Origin: Bigelowiella natans CCMP2755
Taxonomy: Eukaryota; Cercozoa; Chlorarachniophyceae
Assembly: GCA_000320545.1 (NCBI GenBank)
Contig: ADNK01001125.1
Location: 1-37,989, forward strand
Length of the DNA stretch: 37,989 nt
Reading direction: 5' to 3'
Shown here piece by piece: positions 1 to 11,263 of the stretch (position 1 is its first letter; each line of letters starts with the position of its first letter). The position numbers and the translations under genes were made by a program. A model generated the notes under the pieces. It was not told the origin of the DNA. It saw only the letters and a list, made by a program, of their open reading frames with translations, and ran no database searches.

Positions 1-84
1 GGGGGGAGGGGAAGAGGAGCGAGGAGCGAGGAAGGAGGAGGAGGAGGAGGAGTGGATTGAACAACAAATGTTTGTAGCTCCCCT

Positions 85-1466
85 TCAATAGTAGTGTTTT
101 TGGTACTCAGCTCCTCTTACGTCCCCCTCGCTATCATTTGGTGTGGCAGCGGTGCTCATGCTGCTTCTCCGAGACATCTCCTTCTTGATCTTTCGATAGT
201 CGGCAGCTGCCTTTTTCAGCTCCGCGAGCTCCTTGTAGATTACGTCGGTGTGTAGGCCGGTGCTGTTGGGTGTTATCGGTTTGGCAAAAGGTCAGCACCG
301 TTGTTATTGCTGGTGCGCTTTATACGTGTGTTATTGCATAGGCTATGGTGTGGGAAAAGAAAAAGATCATCACAGTCATCCGTCATCGGCTTAACAGCAG
401 GCAATCCAATACGTTACTCGTGTCGGTCAAGGAAAAAAAATGACGATGGAACTACTACGAACGAAAAGATATGATTCATTTGCGAGACACCCCCGATGAG
501 CGGCCGTGTCGTGTCAGCACAATATCTCACTGTTGTATATGAGGTATTCTTCTTGCAGGCGTCACTCAATGACTCCTCCGCCCCCTCCATCCCCAAAACC
601 AATGCCCCCGCCACATACATACCTGTTAGCTTGATCGGGGAGGGAGAGCTTGAGCTTCTCCGTGAGGTAATGGTGGTTGCAATACAGCAGGTGCTCCTTC
701 TGGTCCAGGTAGCAATGGGCGACCGCAGCGCAGGAGAGATGATAGCTCTTCTTGCAACTGGCTACGCAGCACCCCACCGCCGCTCCCCCCTTCCTGCACT
801 CCGAACATATCACCCCACGTGAGCGCTTGACCTCCTGCACGACGTTCCTCCATTCCCCTTGTGCTTGGAAAACCATGGGGGCCCAGATTGCGCAGAGACG
901 GTGCGCGTACACCCGCTTCGCAACGGAGGAGGAGGAAGGGGTCACGGACGGGAGATACGAGCCGTTTGACGGAGACAAATTGCCGCCGTTGCTCCGTTCC
1001 GAATGGCCGCCTAAGAGGGAGAAGAAGACGAAGGTGATTTTCGAGAGAAGCTTCAGGTAAATTATGTTGCTGGTTGTACTTATTCTATAACCATAAATGT
1101 GCACACATTTCTATGGATAAGCGTGGAAAGAATAAACACGATGTACCTGCAGCACCCTCACGTAACTCCCATGGCCCTTTCATCTCCCCAAGCGCACAGC
1201 CAAGAAAAGCTTCCCCCCCCAATTCGGGATACCAGACAGCCAGATTTTCTATGACAGACCCTTCTTTCTTGTAACAGAATGCGCAGGAGCGTCTTCGCTT
1301 GAAGGGATGGCGAATCCGACCTGTTTACGATGACATGCCACAGCAACAACAGCAACGTAATGGCTGTTAACACTTCTGAATAGTAAGAGTTTTCAGTTTA
1401 GAGGGAATGAGCAGAGGAGACAGGGAGAGGGGGACTGGGGGCAGAAGGAGAGAGGGAGAGAGAGAA

Positions 1467-1501
<35 letters not shown>

Positions 1502-2590
1502 AAGAGAGATATTCAAAGTCTCTCGTTTCGCTCAGTGTACTCTTCACAACTACTACTACTACTACTACTGCTACTACTGCGGAATACGTTCAAGAGCTTC
1601 TCTTTCGCGCTTTCGGTGCCGCTGGTGCCACTCCTTAAACCATGGCTCCCTTCGGCGTTCGCGCATGCGCTTCTTGCGTAGTTCATCATGCGTTGCCGTC
1701 CCCTCACAGATGGGGCACAGCCAAACTGCGTGCTCAGAGATCCTCTTACTGGGATGATTGCTCATTCCAGCACATCGGTAGTGGAAAGCAGCCGGACAGC
1801 GGTCACAGCAGATGAGCTCGCCGCCCTGTAAGCAGGCAAAGCAAAGGTCTACGTGCTCCATCTTCTGCCTCTGGTAGAAGAGCGTCACAAGCTCCCGCAG
1901 TGTTGTTCTCCCTGTACAGATACCGCAAGACCACGCCCCTTCCTCCTCCTTTGGGCTCTCTTCCGCGAGGCATGACGTATGGTAAACCCTAGGGCAGGTA
2001 TCACAACAGAGAAGGTTCCCCATTTCGTTGCACACGGCACAGACGTCGTAGTTCTGGTTGTTGTCTTTTTTCATTGGCGTGGCGGCGGCGGCGGCGGCGT
2101 CATCGCCATTCCTATCGGGACTTAGAATTTCGATAATAGTTGCATCTCGAGAGGCATCAGGGTCAACGTTGTTAATTTCCTTTTTGTCGCCGTCCTCCCC
2201 TGAAGTTGCACGTTTGCCCTCTGCATCACTTCCTTCCTCTCTTCCAATGTCGTCCGAAATAGCTACAGATGATTCCTGAACGTTTAATCTACCTTCCTCG
2301 TCTCCATCCATCTCACGAACAAACTCTGCCTGTAGGGTTTTATCCGCAGCGGCTCTCTCGCAGATAATTTCAGAATCTTTCTCTCCCTGGTTCTCCTTCC
2401 CCAGTTCATAGCCGAAGTTGGCATCCCCTGAGGGAGTCTGCGGTTGTCCATCCTCATTTGTCACGGCTCGGACTTCGGCAATCCCCACCCTAACTTCGTT
2501 CCCAATGCCATCATCAAATCCCGTCTCCTGTAAGGACCCGGCCTTCATCTCTTCCGATGCCCCAGCAACAGGGAGCGGGTCTCCAGGCAT
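85..2590 (-). CDS. Multi-PHD-finger chromatin reader (PHD, PHD, extended PHD)
   Basis: Probable nuclear histone-binding protein of about 580 residues. Four exons: 2590-1588, 1320-1147, 1010-623 and 262-85, with matching phases 1, 1, 2. The ATG at 2590 is the first after an in-frame stop. Residues 1-180 are acidic and low-complexity, with a six-alanine run. PHD1 is near residues 184-225 (CAVC, CCDTC, YHTSC, CGIC) and PHD2 near 250-295 (CFAC, CCDRC, FHYRC, CPIC). An extended PHD follows across exons 2-3: CAFC is in exon 2, then HRLC, CSEC, CVASC, YHLSC and YCNHH in exon 3. A basic helix links PHD2 to it. Exon 4 is a charged helical tail. A good donor (GTAAGA) at 120 lies before the TGA at 85, so the gene may splice on past the left edge. 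The exact histone mark read is not inferable. Confidence 0.85.
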
Positions 2591-2922
2591 GTTCGCCTCT
2601 CCTTCGACCGGCCAGCTTCTGACAATAAAAGTTGGAAAGATTCTGACAATAAATGTTGGTAGTTCTCGGATTATTGATCTTCATGTGCATACAAACATCG
2701 AGTTTCCGAGTGCTCACTCCAATCCCATTTTCCAGAGTGGTTCTACCTCAAATCTATAGTAGAGTTTGGACCAAAACAGGCGCGTTGATTCTCGTGCGAT
2801 GCGTAGGGCTTCCCGCCAGCTCACTCAAACAGGTGGTCTCTCGAGACTCTCCAGACGTGAACGAGCGTGAACAAAATTTTAGGCGAAAATGGAACGTTTT
2901 GGAGCTTTCTTGCTTCCGAACT

Positions 2923-2940
2923 ACTCGTAGATCTACGAGT
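2923..2940. promoter_or_regulatory. 18-bp perfect palindrome in a divergent promoter region
   Basis: ACTCGTAGATCTACGAGT reads identically on both strands. It lies between the start codons of the divergent PHD gene (2590) and coiled-coil/SPRY gene (3089), where a shared dimeric factor could bind. Function is inferred from position and symmetry only. Confidence 0.4.
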
Positions 2941-3016
2941 CGTATGAGGTTTTGATATGTCTTAACGTTCCCTGTTGGGAGGCGAATGCCCAAAAAAAAA
3001 CTTTCCATTTACAAGA

Positions 3017-3042
3017 TGCGACATCGATTTTTCGATGTCGCA
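3017..3042 (+). promoter_or_regulatory. Perfect 11-bp hairpin just upstream of a start codon
   Basis: Arms 3017-3027 (TGCGACATCGA) and 3032-3042 (TCGATGTCGCA) pair perfectly around a TTTT loop. The structure ends 46 bases before the ATG at 3089, so if transcription starts upstream it sits in the 5' leader and could slow scanning or bind a protein. It could instead act as a DNA dyad. Confidence 0.4.
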
Positions 3043-3088
3043 CTTGCAATCCAAAGGAGAAATCGCTCTCGCCCATCGGGGTGCCACG

Positions 3089-4031
3089 ATGGCTTCCAAG
3101 GATGAGAAGGCCAAGTCTCCTCCCGTGCAAAACAAGGAAGGGAAGGAAAAATCCGATTCCGCATTGCAAGCATTGGATTCAGAGGATAGTCAAAGTGAGT
3201 TAATATTTGAGTAGGAATCCACCCAAGTACAGGGAAGAAATGAGATAACATCACTCGAACCATTCGAACCATTCGAAATGTCTGCAGGTATGAGAGAGGA
3301 GCTCAAGTCCCTTGCCTCATCTATAGCCAGCATGAACGTCCAATCTGCAAGACTGAAAGGCATGGAAAGCTCTAGCTCTTCCCAAGAAATGCAGAGTTTG
3401 AGCAACGAAAGCTCAGCCTACACAGGTGGTGGTATTTAACAAGATGAGAACAAAGATTCAGATTGATCACAACAGATATTTATCGATTTCACCAACATCC
3501 CCGGCTGTCCATCTAGCTCTTCAATACCACCTTATTATAGACCCTAGATAATCAGCCATTACCCCTAATTGTTGTAACAGCAAGCGAGTCCCAATCTGGA
3601 AAGACATTGCGGGAGTTCGAAAACTTCCTTCGAAATGACCACGAGATCGAGCTGCTACCTGACGGCATCAAGCTGATCGGGTGATGAAGAATTAAGACTA
3701 TAGTTATACTAATTGTGATAACAACAATAGCAATTATGGCAGCAGAAACAAGCTAAAACCGTAACCACTCCAATAACAGCTACAAGGAACATATTTAGAG
3801 TAGGATGCCATTGAGCTTACTGCCTGTGCATCTCAGCCCTGCTCGAAGCACTAGAGACGACGTGATTCTTGGAAATTACCAGAAGATACAGAACGAGCTC
3901 GAGAAACGAAAGTATCATTGTCTAATTGAAAGGAAGTTATAATCGTAGGAACAGCAATAAAATTGTAGGAGAGGATGGGATGTATGGGTGATTTCGGAAA
4001 TCTTTGCCTAAATTAGCGGCTTGAGTGCACA

Positions 4032-4070
<39 letters not shown>

Positions 4071-5112
4071 GGGGGGTTGGGGGGGGGGGGAGACGCATAT
4101 ACACACATACATTTACGCAATCGCACAGATACTCAAATGTTTACTTCCTGTATAATTTATATACATATCTATATATATATATATATATATATAATATAAT
4201 ATGATAGCAAATCGTATGTTGAGTAAAGTGTCGAACGTTGAGTAATTACGTATGCATATATATAATATGGATAATGTAACGGTGGTACCATCAGGGAGGA
4301 CCTTGAATTGACAAAAAAAACTTGCATAGAGATCCAAAATCGAATCATTAGCGGTGAGGATATCAACAGCTGTCAGTCGGAGCTTACAAGACAGTTGATG
4401 ATTGCACAGGTCGTTTCTATACAAATACGCTGATATTGACCATGATGATAACGACGCGCTCGAGTACATTTTCTTGCTCATAGATAATTTGAATTATTCA
4501 TTACAGAAGCGTATTCTCTCTACTCTCTCTCCCCCTTCTCCCCACCCACCTCCCACACACACACACACACAACACGCTAATTTCTCTCTCCCCTCCTTTC
4601 CCTGCATTTTGGATGCACTATTCCAGCGACACACCAAGAGAATCCGGGAGATTGAAACGGGGAGCAAGAAAGCTGGTCAGTAATCTTAAACGATAGAAGG
4701 CAAGAGAACACACCGTACCCCCCCCCGTCTACACTCTGAAGTGCTACTGATTCTCACCACATTGCCGTAGTTGCGATATAATCCTCATCATCGTATTTTC
4801 TTTCTTTTTGTTAATTAGTCATTAGCCACTGCATTAGCCGCACAACGTGGGTCTTACGCAAGACGGAAGTGAAGGGGGAAGACAAGTAATGATGATTTAA
4901 TAGCAATGTAGTACTATTATTCAATCTGCTTCAACAGCGAAACGCTGTGCGCCAAAAAAACCAATATGGGGCATTCGCAAACGGACGAGATAACGATGAT
5001 GCATGTCATGTTACACTTCAATACCGCAGAGACAAAAATCAATCGTCGGTGTTTTCACTGTGAATACTCCACAATTAAATATCATTATTTTTGAACATCC
5101 CCGCCTTTCTCG

Positions 5113-5163
<51 letters not shown>

Positions 5164-6334
5164 TTTCCTCCAACCTCTCAGGAAAGAATCCTTAACGTTT
5201 CAAGACTTGGTCCGGCATAGTAATGAGCTGGAGCGCAAACGGTTCCAATGGTCCTGCACTCTGCGTTCACCAAACGTAAGGGTTGCAGACTCCGGTGTGC
5301 ATAAGGTATCTACCGACTCCAAAGACAAACGAGAGAGAAGATGAGGAGGAGGAGGAGGAGGGATTACATACACCGCTGCCATCACAATAATCATCATTGT
5401 TGTAGTCTGTAGGGTTGTTGTTGTAATTGTTGCGATGTTGATGGAATCGGTCGTTGCATTGACCATTGTCGGTTGCTGCATCATCGTCTGCCATTGCTGC
5501 GACTTACTACCGCGACTGCAACCACAAACAACAACAAACAACAAAAAGGCTATTTTCCCAAGTGGCTCAAACTGGTATACAGCGGGAAGTGAGAAGGTGT
5601 GGCGATGTCTATGAGAGTGTGTGTATGTGTGTGTGTGTATGTGTGTGTGTGTTTTGAGAAAGAGATAGAGATTATAGTGAGCGGAAGACGGGGGGGATGG
5701 GGGGGGAAGATGAACACAGCAGACTGACAGGAACGGACGATCCCTTCTAACTCTAACAACGAACATCCTGCACACTGCTGCTGCTGCACAAAACTACACA
5801 CCATGCTACTACAAGCAAGCAACGATGAGCTGTTCCCCCCCTCTACTTCACTTCACCATCATCGACAACAAACAACAAAAGGTGTACACGGAAGGCGTGA
5901 CCAAGTTCGAATTGAGACTAATAAACCAACGATACGGTTCTACTCTTAGTGCCTCTCAGTTCATGGTAGTAGTAGTAGTAGTAGTAGTTATAGTCAATAG
6001 TGGGGAAACGAGGGAGCTTGGAAGACAATGTATTATAAGTAACTGTGTGTGTGTGTGTGTGTGTGTAAATTTTGAAACAAACATCTTCTCCTGTTTGCTG
6101 CTTTGTTGTTGAAAACGTTGTTGCTTGCGTCGGTCTTCGGTTCTTAGCTCGGGGTATTCCAAGCGGACAGATGGACAGCAAACTGCAGCCTTTACGTCGC
6201 TGATAGCTTCCTTAATGGATGGGTAGTGTATTTGTAGCAGATACACGTGCATATATGCCGCCTCTGATATGAATAAAGAACTCTTCTCAAAGTCTATCTC
6301 TCTTGCATGTTGAAACTCGAGCACAACATATACA

Positions 6335-6378
<44 letters not shown>

Positions 6379-6543
6379 AACTCACTCACATGCACACACA
6401 CGCAAATTAATTATATCAGGCGTTGTATATAAACAACGGCAGCTGGCAGTTTTACCACGCAAATTTGATGTATGGAGGGAAGCCGATCGAGCCGGAGGCA
6501 GAATGTCGAGGAAACACCAAGAAGGTAGTAGACGCTGTAGCTA

Positions 6544-6576
<33 letters not shown>

Positions 6577-6920
6577 CAGTGGTATAGCAAATAAAAAATG
6601 AAAGAGCAATAAGGAGTCATCGGTACTGTTATCGGTGCGCTACGTGCTCTCTCTTCTCTACGCTCCGTTAATGGCCCTCTTTCTGCTGTTACACGTTGCT
6701 GATGCTGCATGTGTGTCTCTGTCATCGTCAGGAGTACAAAATCGGGATAGAGTTAGACATGGACAACGGCACGATCCAATGGCTGGTGGGAGGCCTGAAC
6801 GGCACCCCCATCGAAGGCCCTTGCTACCAACTGCCAAAGGGGCAAGGAGGCGTACGGCTCGGCGTCTCGACGTACAATGGAGGGGAGTGCCACTGTGTCG
6901 TTGCATCGGCTACAGCTTAA
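3089..6920 (+). CDS. Coiled-coil protein with C-terminal SPRY-like (B30.2) domain
   Basis: Twelve exons give about 388 residues: 3089-3194, 3288-3425, 3581-3680, 3837-3911, 4295-4409, 4627-4675, 4819-4885, 5182-5275, 5882-5965, 6148-6222, 6450-6524 and 6732-6920. Every junction keeps frame. The ATG has a good context (CCACGATGG). Residues 1-40 are Lys/Ser/Glu-rich; residues 40-235 are charged, heptad-like helices. From about residue 240 the chain matches a SPRY fold: FELRLI strand, LGVFQAD, then IGIELDMDNGTIQWLV and a closing RLGVSTYN. SPRY domains bind peptide motifs, so with a coiled coil this suggests an oligomeric adaptor. No RING or B-box is seen, so it is not a TRIM protein. The short intron after 5275 and the weak acceptor at 5881 are the least certain junctions. 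Confidence 0.75.
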
Positions 6921-7647
6921 TGATGAACATCTTGCATTTGCATGCCCTTTTCTGCTGTATCCCAAGCGTGGGAATAACATGGAGCATTGAGATATGATGA
7001 TGATGATGAGGATGGTGATGATGATGATGATGATGACGATAATAATGGAAAGAGAAGAGCGGCTACTATCCATGTCGCGCCCGTTATGACTGGGAGATGT
7101 ATGGCGATAGTGTAAGAGCGGCTGTGTAAGAATTTTTATTTTTGCTCCTTTACCATATAACTTTTTTATATATTATATAGTCTATGTTTCATTACATGGC
7201 GCACATAAGACGGGTGTGATGAATTTACTAGATTCTTTAAATTCATTATCATCTTAATGTAGCTTTGCAATACATAGCTCATGAAAATGGGCACTATTTA
7301 TCATTAAGTATGTGCGCGCCTGTGCTACTAGCTAAGCTCAGATGCTCACGGTTACTGCTTAGCAGGCAGCGCAATCAAAGTAAGACAAATAGCTTTGATA
7401 AATCGCAAACTTGCCAACGCAACCACCTTCAGCGCAGGCCAGATTATAGTGTAAAAATCTACATATGAATAGGGATTACACAGGATGTCACAGTGGCGGC
7501 GGCACACGTGGGATAAGTATACTTTGCCTATATTTGCCGCGGGTACATGGTGATCATATATAGATCTACGCGTAGTAAGGGGCTAAGTAGGTGCAGCCCT
7601 CGACGTACGATATGATGGCATCGATGCAACTTAAATTACTACTTACA
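6921..7647. other. Intergenic stretch between convergent genes
   Basis: No convincing exon on either strand. It holds a GAT-rich simple repeat near 6996-7045 and AT-rich DNA near 7150-7180. As the 3' flank of two converging genes it probably contains both polyadenylation regions, but I see no certain signal. Confidence 0.4.
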
Positions 7648-8390
7648 TTAAGAAGATTTTTCTATTGTGAGCATCAAGATCTGCCGTTGTTGTTCTCGGT
7701 GGTTTCTCCTACCGACATGTTCTTTGGCCGCGTCGCTGCTATTGCTACTACAATTGGCTGACTGTTGTTCCTTCCCGATCCGATGTCGTTCCTCCCCTTG
7801 CTGGCACTTCATATCGGTACTACTATCCTTGTCGTGTTGCACATTGCTGTTAGATGAAGGTTCGTCGTTGGCGTTGATATTGCTATTTGAACTGAGAAGG
7901 ATGAGGTATGTTGCTTGAATGTCCTCCAGTCGTATGCCCCAGACCTAATCACATTACAACAACATGTGGACCAGGGGGAGGGGGGACGATCATTATGTTT
8001 CCATCAGACCCCCAGCAAAGAAAGGCAATTCCTCCCCCCCCCCCCCCCCCCCCTCTCTTCCTCCTCTCTCTCTCTCTCTCCTCTTCACAAACACATATGA
8101 TGCACACACACAAACACACACACACACACAGAGAGAGAAAGAGAGGGGGGGGGGGGGGAGGAGTTGCCTTTCTTTGCTGGGGGTCTGATATCTCAGGGTG
8201 CTCTTCCTTACTCAGAAGACGAATGAAAGCTGGGCGGCCTGTATGTGTCATCATCATCATCATCGCCGTCGTCGTGTGGAAGAGGACGGAAAATGAAAGA
8301 AAGCCTTGTTGAATCATCGGCAAGACGCATCTCGTTGAACCCATCTTGGAAACGATCTATCTTTGGAGTGTATTGTCTACTTCCAGACAT
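7648..8390 (-). CDS. Hypothetical hydrophilic protein, two exons
   Basis: Not recognised. Exon 1 is 8390-8212 (ATG with A at -3) and exon 2 is 7891-7648, joined in phase 2 through a strong donor (GAGTAAGG) and a TTCTCAG acceptor, giving about 140 residues. The first half contains an Asp run coded by GAT repeats; the second is rich in Asn, Ser, Gln and charged residues, with no domain. The intron (7892-8211) contains a large inverted repeat. A rival reading exists on the plus strand: exons 8293-8395 and 8644-8750, also phase-consistent, would give about 69 residues and overlap exon 1. Transcript data would be needed to choose; the minus reading has the better donor. Confidence 0.4.
8004..8188. 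repeat. Foldback inverted repeat inside an intron
   Basis: The left arm begins TCAGACCCCCAGCAAAGAAA at 8004. The right arm ends at 8188 with its reverse complement. The unique arm is about 35 bases with one mismatch, then continues as C-run plus CT repeat on the left and GA repeat plus G-run on the right, so pairing can extend to about 60 bases around a CA-rich loop. No target-site duplication is evident, so a MITE-like origin is only a possibility. Confidence 0.7.
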
Positions 8391-8583
8391 GCTTGGTATA
8401 TCTCACAATTGGCTCTCATATACGCGGCATAAATATACACCAGTCATGTGTGGATATTTCATCTGCTTTTCAGTAATCTACCGATCGCCTCGTTGATGAC
8501 CTGTGGAAGGGGGAAGGGGAAATACGCACACACACACGCACACAAAGAAAAGGAGTATAAGAGTTGATAACACCTAGAAATTA

Positions 8584-8883
8584 ATGTTGATATTAATGAG
8601 ATTGGGTGTTTTGATCAAAAGTGAGAGGATATTACCGCCTCAGAGAGCGCTTGCTTGGCTCTTTCCTCGCTCGGAAATAAACTACGAAAATATACAGACC
8701 CGAGCGACGAAAAACGACCAAGACGTTATGGCAACAGCCAAGAGGATTAAGACAATCAAAGATGTTTCAAGATATTATGAGCAAATGAAGAACAGAAAAG
8801 AGGGAGAAGTGTGTGATGTTATTCTTTGTAATGAAATACCAAACCTTTATCCCCCCCCCCCACCCCCCTTGTTTTTAACGTGA
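8584..8883 (+). other. Open frame of uncertain coding status
   Basis: An ATG-initiated frame with an acceptor-like site (CGCCTCAG) at 8643 and a GTGTGTG donor-like site near 8810 encodes a basic, hydrophilic segment. A second frame of the same stretch (8644-8750) belongs to the rival plus-strand model described for the neighbouring hypothetical gene. No domain is seen and no downstream exon joins convincingly; it may be non-coding. Confidence 0.2.
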
Positions 8884-9236
8884 TCGATGTTCTCCAAGAG
8901 ACCAACTCTCTAATTTTCTCGTAGAACAACTTCGATCTTACTTTTCTTCATTTTTTTTCCTTTTTTGTGCTTTGCCTTACTTGAGGTGCGAGGACACAGA
9001 ACGTAATCCCTTTAGCGACGCCGCACTCCACTGAATCTGCAGCATGGTAACATTTGCTCATCATCATCGTCATCATCATCATCATCGTCGTCATCATGAT
9101 GCGACAATATCCATACCTCGGAGATTGCAGCAGGTTCTTGTATCCAGGAAGGCACCTAATCATCGACTCAATAGTCATCACTACCTACCGCAGATCAATT
9201 GGTTGCTTCTCTCATCGTAGCGTGTACTATTTTACT

Positions 9237-10778
9237 CTATTGAATGGTAATGAAAGAGATAACGACCCTAGCTTCGTTGCTTGGCGAGTCGGAGTAAGGC
9301 ACGTAAGGTTTTATATCTGGATGTTATTCACACAACAATTAGACACACACACACACACACATACTCGAATATGTTAGCATGTGTATCTAAATGATGTCCC
9401 CCATGAGAAAGCTCTAACAGAACAAACGATCGATGATGATTTCACTCGTTTCGCACAGTCAACCGCGAACCCCAAATTGCAGGAGCAGTCTATTTTTTGA
9501 TGCAATGTGTTCAAAATTTGCTGGATGGCAAGAGATTGGGGAGGGGAAAGGAGGGGGGGGGGGGGGCATGGAGGAGGGGATCACCTAAAATTGGCGTTCC
9601 ACTCAGCAAATCGATACTGCCCACATATAAATTGAATTATCGAAAAGGACAACAAAAAGGAACAACAATAATAGCCCTCAAAACATAAACCACTTCTTTC
9701 CCCGCCTCCTCGCCGTATTAAGTAATGTGGTAGTTGCACTTTTTATCCGGTACCCGGAGAGCAACAGCGACCCGTTTTTCTTGTCTAACTTGACGATTTC
9801 ACAGAGGGTGAGGCCGATGGGGTTTGGACGATGAGGCGTGCGAGTGGAGAATAGGCCGGCTTTTCCACCCTGTTTTCGCGAGGAAATAGGTTTAGGCAAA
9901 GAGATAAATAGCGAAGCACAACGAAAAGGATGATAGAGAAAAGGAAGGTTTTGCTGGTTTTGATGTGGTAACTACTGCTACTACTACTTCTACTACTACT
10001 ACCTGCAGGCGAGGCACCCTGATCTTCGAGGGGACTTTCATTTGTTTGTTCTTCGACTCTCTCCTGTGTATAGATGGCACAGCGCACACAACCGAGAACA
10101 AAACAAAAGAGCAGCATACTCAATGCCGCAGGGGCCTAATAACGCGGGGGGGGGATCGCTGGATTACGTTTTTGTGCTCTTCCTCGCCTTCGTGTTCTCA
10201 TGGAAAACCCAAACCAGCCATACATGAGAGAAGTGTTGTAGCCCATCCAGCGAGGAGCTTGGATGTACAAGCCGGCTCATCTTGAGGCGCCCTTGTTCCG
10301 CACAACAAGCGACCAAAGAACATCAATCGATAAAGAAGCTTTTGCAGTTGTTAATAGCCTACCTACAGAGCTGGGGACTAGAGACCCCTGCCGTGGCGTG
10401 GATCTTCGATCTGGCCAGCACGACTCAACGTACCCTATTGGCTTCATGCCTGTCGTGGTTTAAAATATTTCGTTCGTGACGAGCAAAGTGGCAAATTATT
10501 ACGAATGTGAAAGGGGGGGGTGTTGGTTTGAAATATACCAAATTCGAGGGAATCAGCTTCACTATTCCTCTCCACCATACGGTTTTTCGTTACTTGGTCA
10601 TTGTCCTTCTTCCCCCGAGGACGCTTCCTGGCCTTCTTGCGCCCTTCAGTAACACCGCCATTTCAGGGCAGGGGAAAAGCTAGACACTTCCATCTAATCG
10701 CTCACCTCTAGTGTTGAGATAGCGCCAGAGAGCTGCCAGTCCGGCAGCAACTCCCAACCCGAAAACGGCCTTGCGCAT
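9237..10778 (-). CDS. TRMO: TRMO/TrmO-family tRNA methyltransferase (t6A37 N6-methylation)
   Basis: Members of this family (UPF0066/YaeB) use S-adenosylmethionine to methylate N6-threonylcarbamoyladenosine-37 in tRNA. Eight exons: 10778-10706, 10643-10594, 10441-10363, 10291-10168, 10063-10003, 9869-9754, 9616-9585 and 9316-9237, all phase-consistent, about 204 residues. Conserved blocks in order: PIGYVESCW, TPRQG, LDGLQHFSHVWLVWVFHEN, GGKAGLFSTRTPHRPNPIGL, GIDLLSGTPIL and DIKPYVPYSDSP. Exon 1 encodes an N-terminal hydrophobic segment after MRK, possibly a membrane anchor or organelle signal, followed by a Lys/Arg-rich exon. The C-terminus is uncertain: the simple reading stops at 9237, while splicing at 9267 to 9184-9117 and 9036-9012 also keeps frame. 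The animal-type C-terminal extension is absent. Confidence 0.88.
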
Positions 10779-10943
10779 CCGTTTGCTCCTTCTAAAGCCA
10801 CCCGCCCCTTTTCTTCGTGGCACGCCTTTCTTCGGGTAGTGGGCAGCGACGGCACCGCTCTCCTTCCGGCAACGGCCAAGTATTTATCGGGTAAACGCCC
10901 TGTATCTTCGCCGTGCGACAAGGACATCGTAGCGGTTTTCTAA

Positions 10944-11263
10944 TCAAAAACTCCGGAAAACTCAAAATTCATAAGGGAAACGGGTTCGGATGCAAAGCTG
11001 GGCGCAGTGAAGCACGCTGTGGGAACAAAGGTAAAAGCCAACATCGAAGAGGTCCAAGATAAGGAGCAGATACTACTATATTGATTGCGTGGGCCGACGG
11101 CGAGTGGGACGTAGGGAAGACGCTGCTGTAACAAAAGGCAAACATCGGGGCTAAAGATAACGATGGGCACTCTCAGAAAAGAAACTATGAAGACAACGTT
11201 GCACTCCTGATAGGCTTTGGCACAACGGAGACGGACAAAGAGAGAGTCAAAAAGAATGTTTGA
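10944..11263 (+). CDS. Candidate coding exons, strand unresolved
   Basis: Two plus-strand segments look protein-like: 10944-11030 (ends KHAVGTK before GTAAAAG) and 11138-11263 (contains NYEDNVALLIGFGTTE, stops at TGA). They join in phase 0 but no start codon is found. The minus strand of 10940-11371 is open for 143 codons with a Cys/Phe/Val-rich product starting at an ATG, so I cannot exclude that strand. No family is recognised. Confidence 0.25.

Noticed and set aside
1012-1045. Apparent loss of the first cysteine pair of the ePHD finger (Phe in place of Cys)
   Set aside because: Those codons are the polypyrimidine tract of an intron; the true CAFC pair is in the exon 1320-1147.
5200-6375. 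Long minus-strand ORFs with His-Thr, Cys-Val or Ser runs
   Set aside because: They are translations of CA, GT and TAC microsatellites opposite the coiled-coil/SPRY gene.
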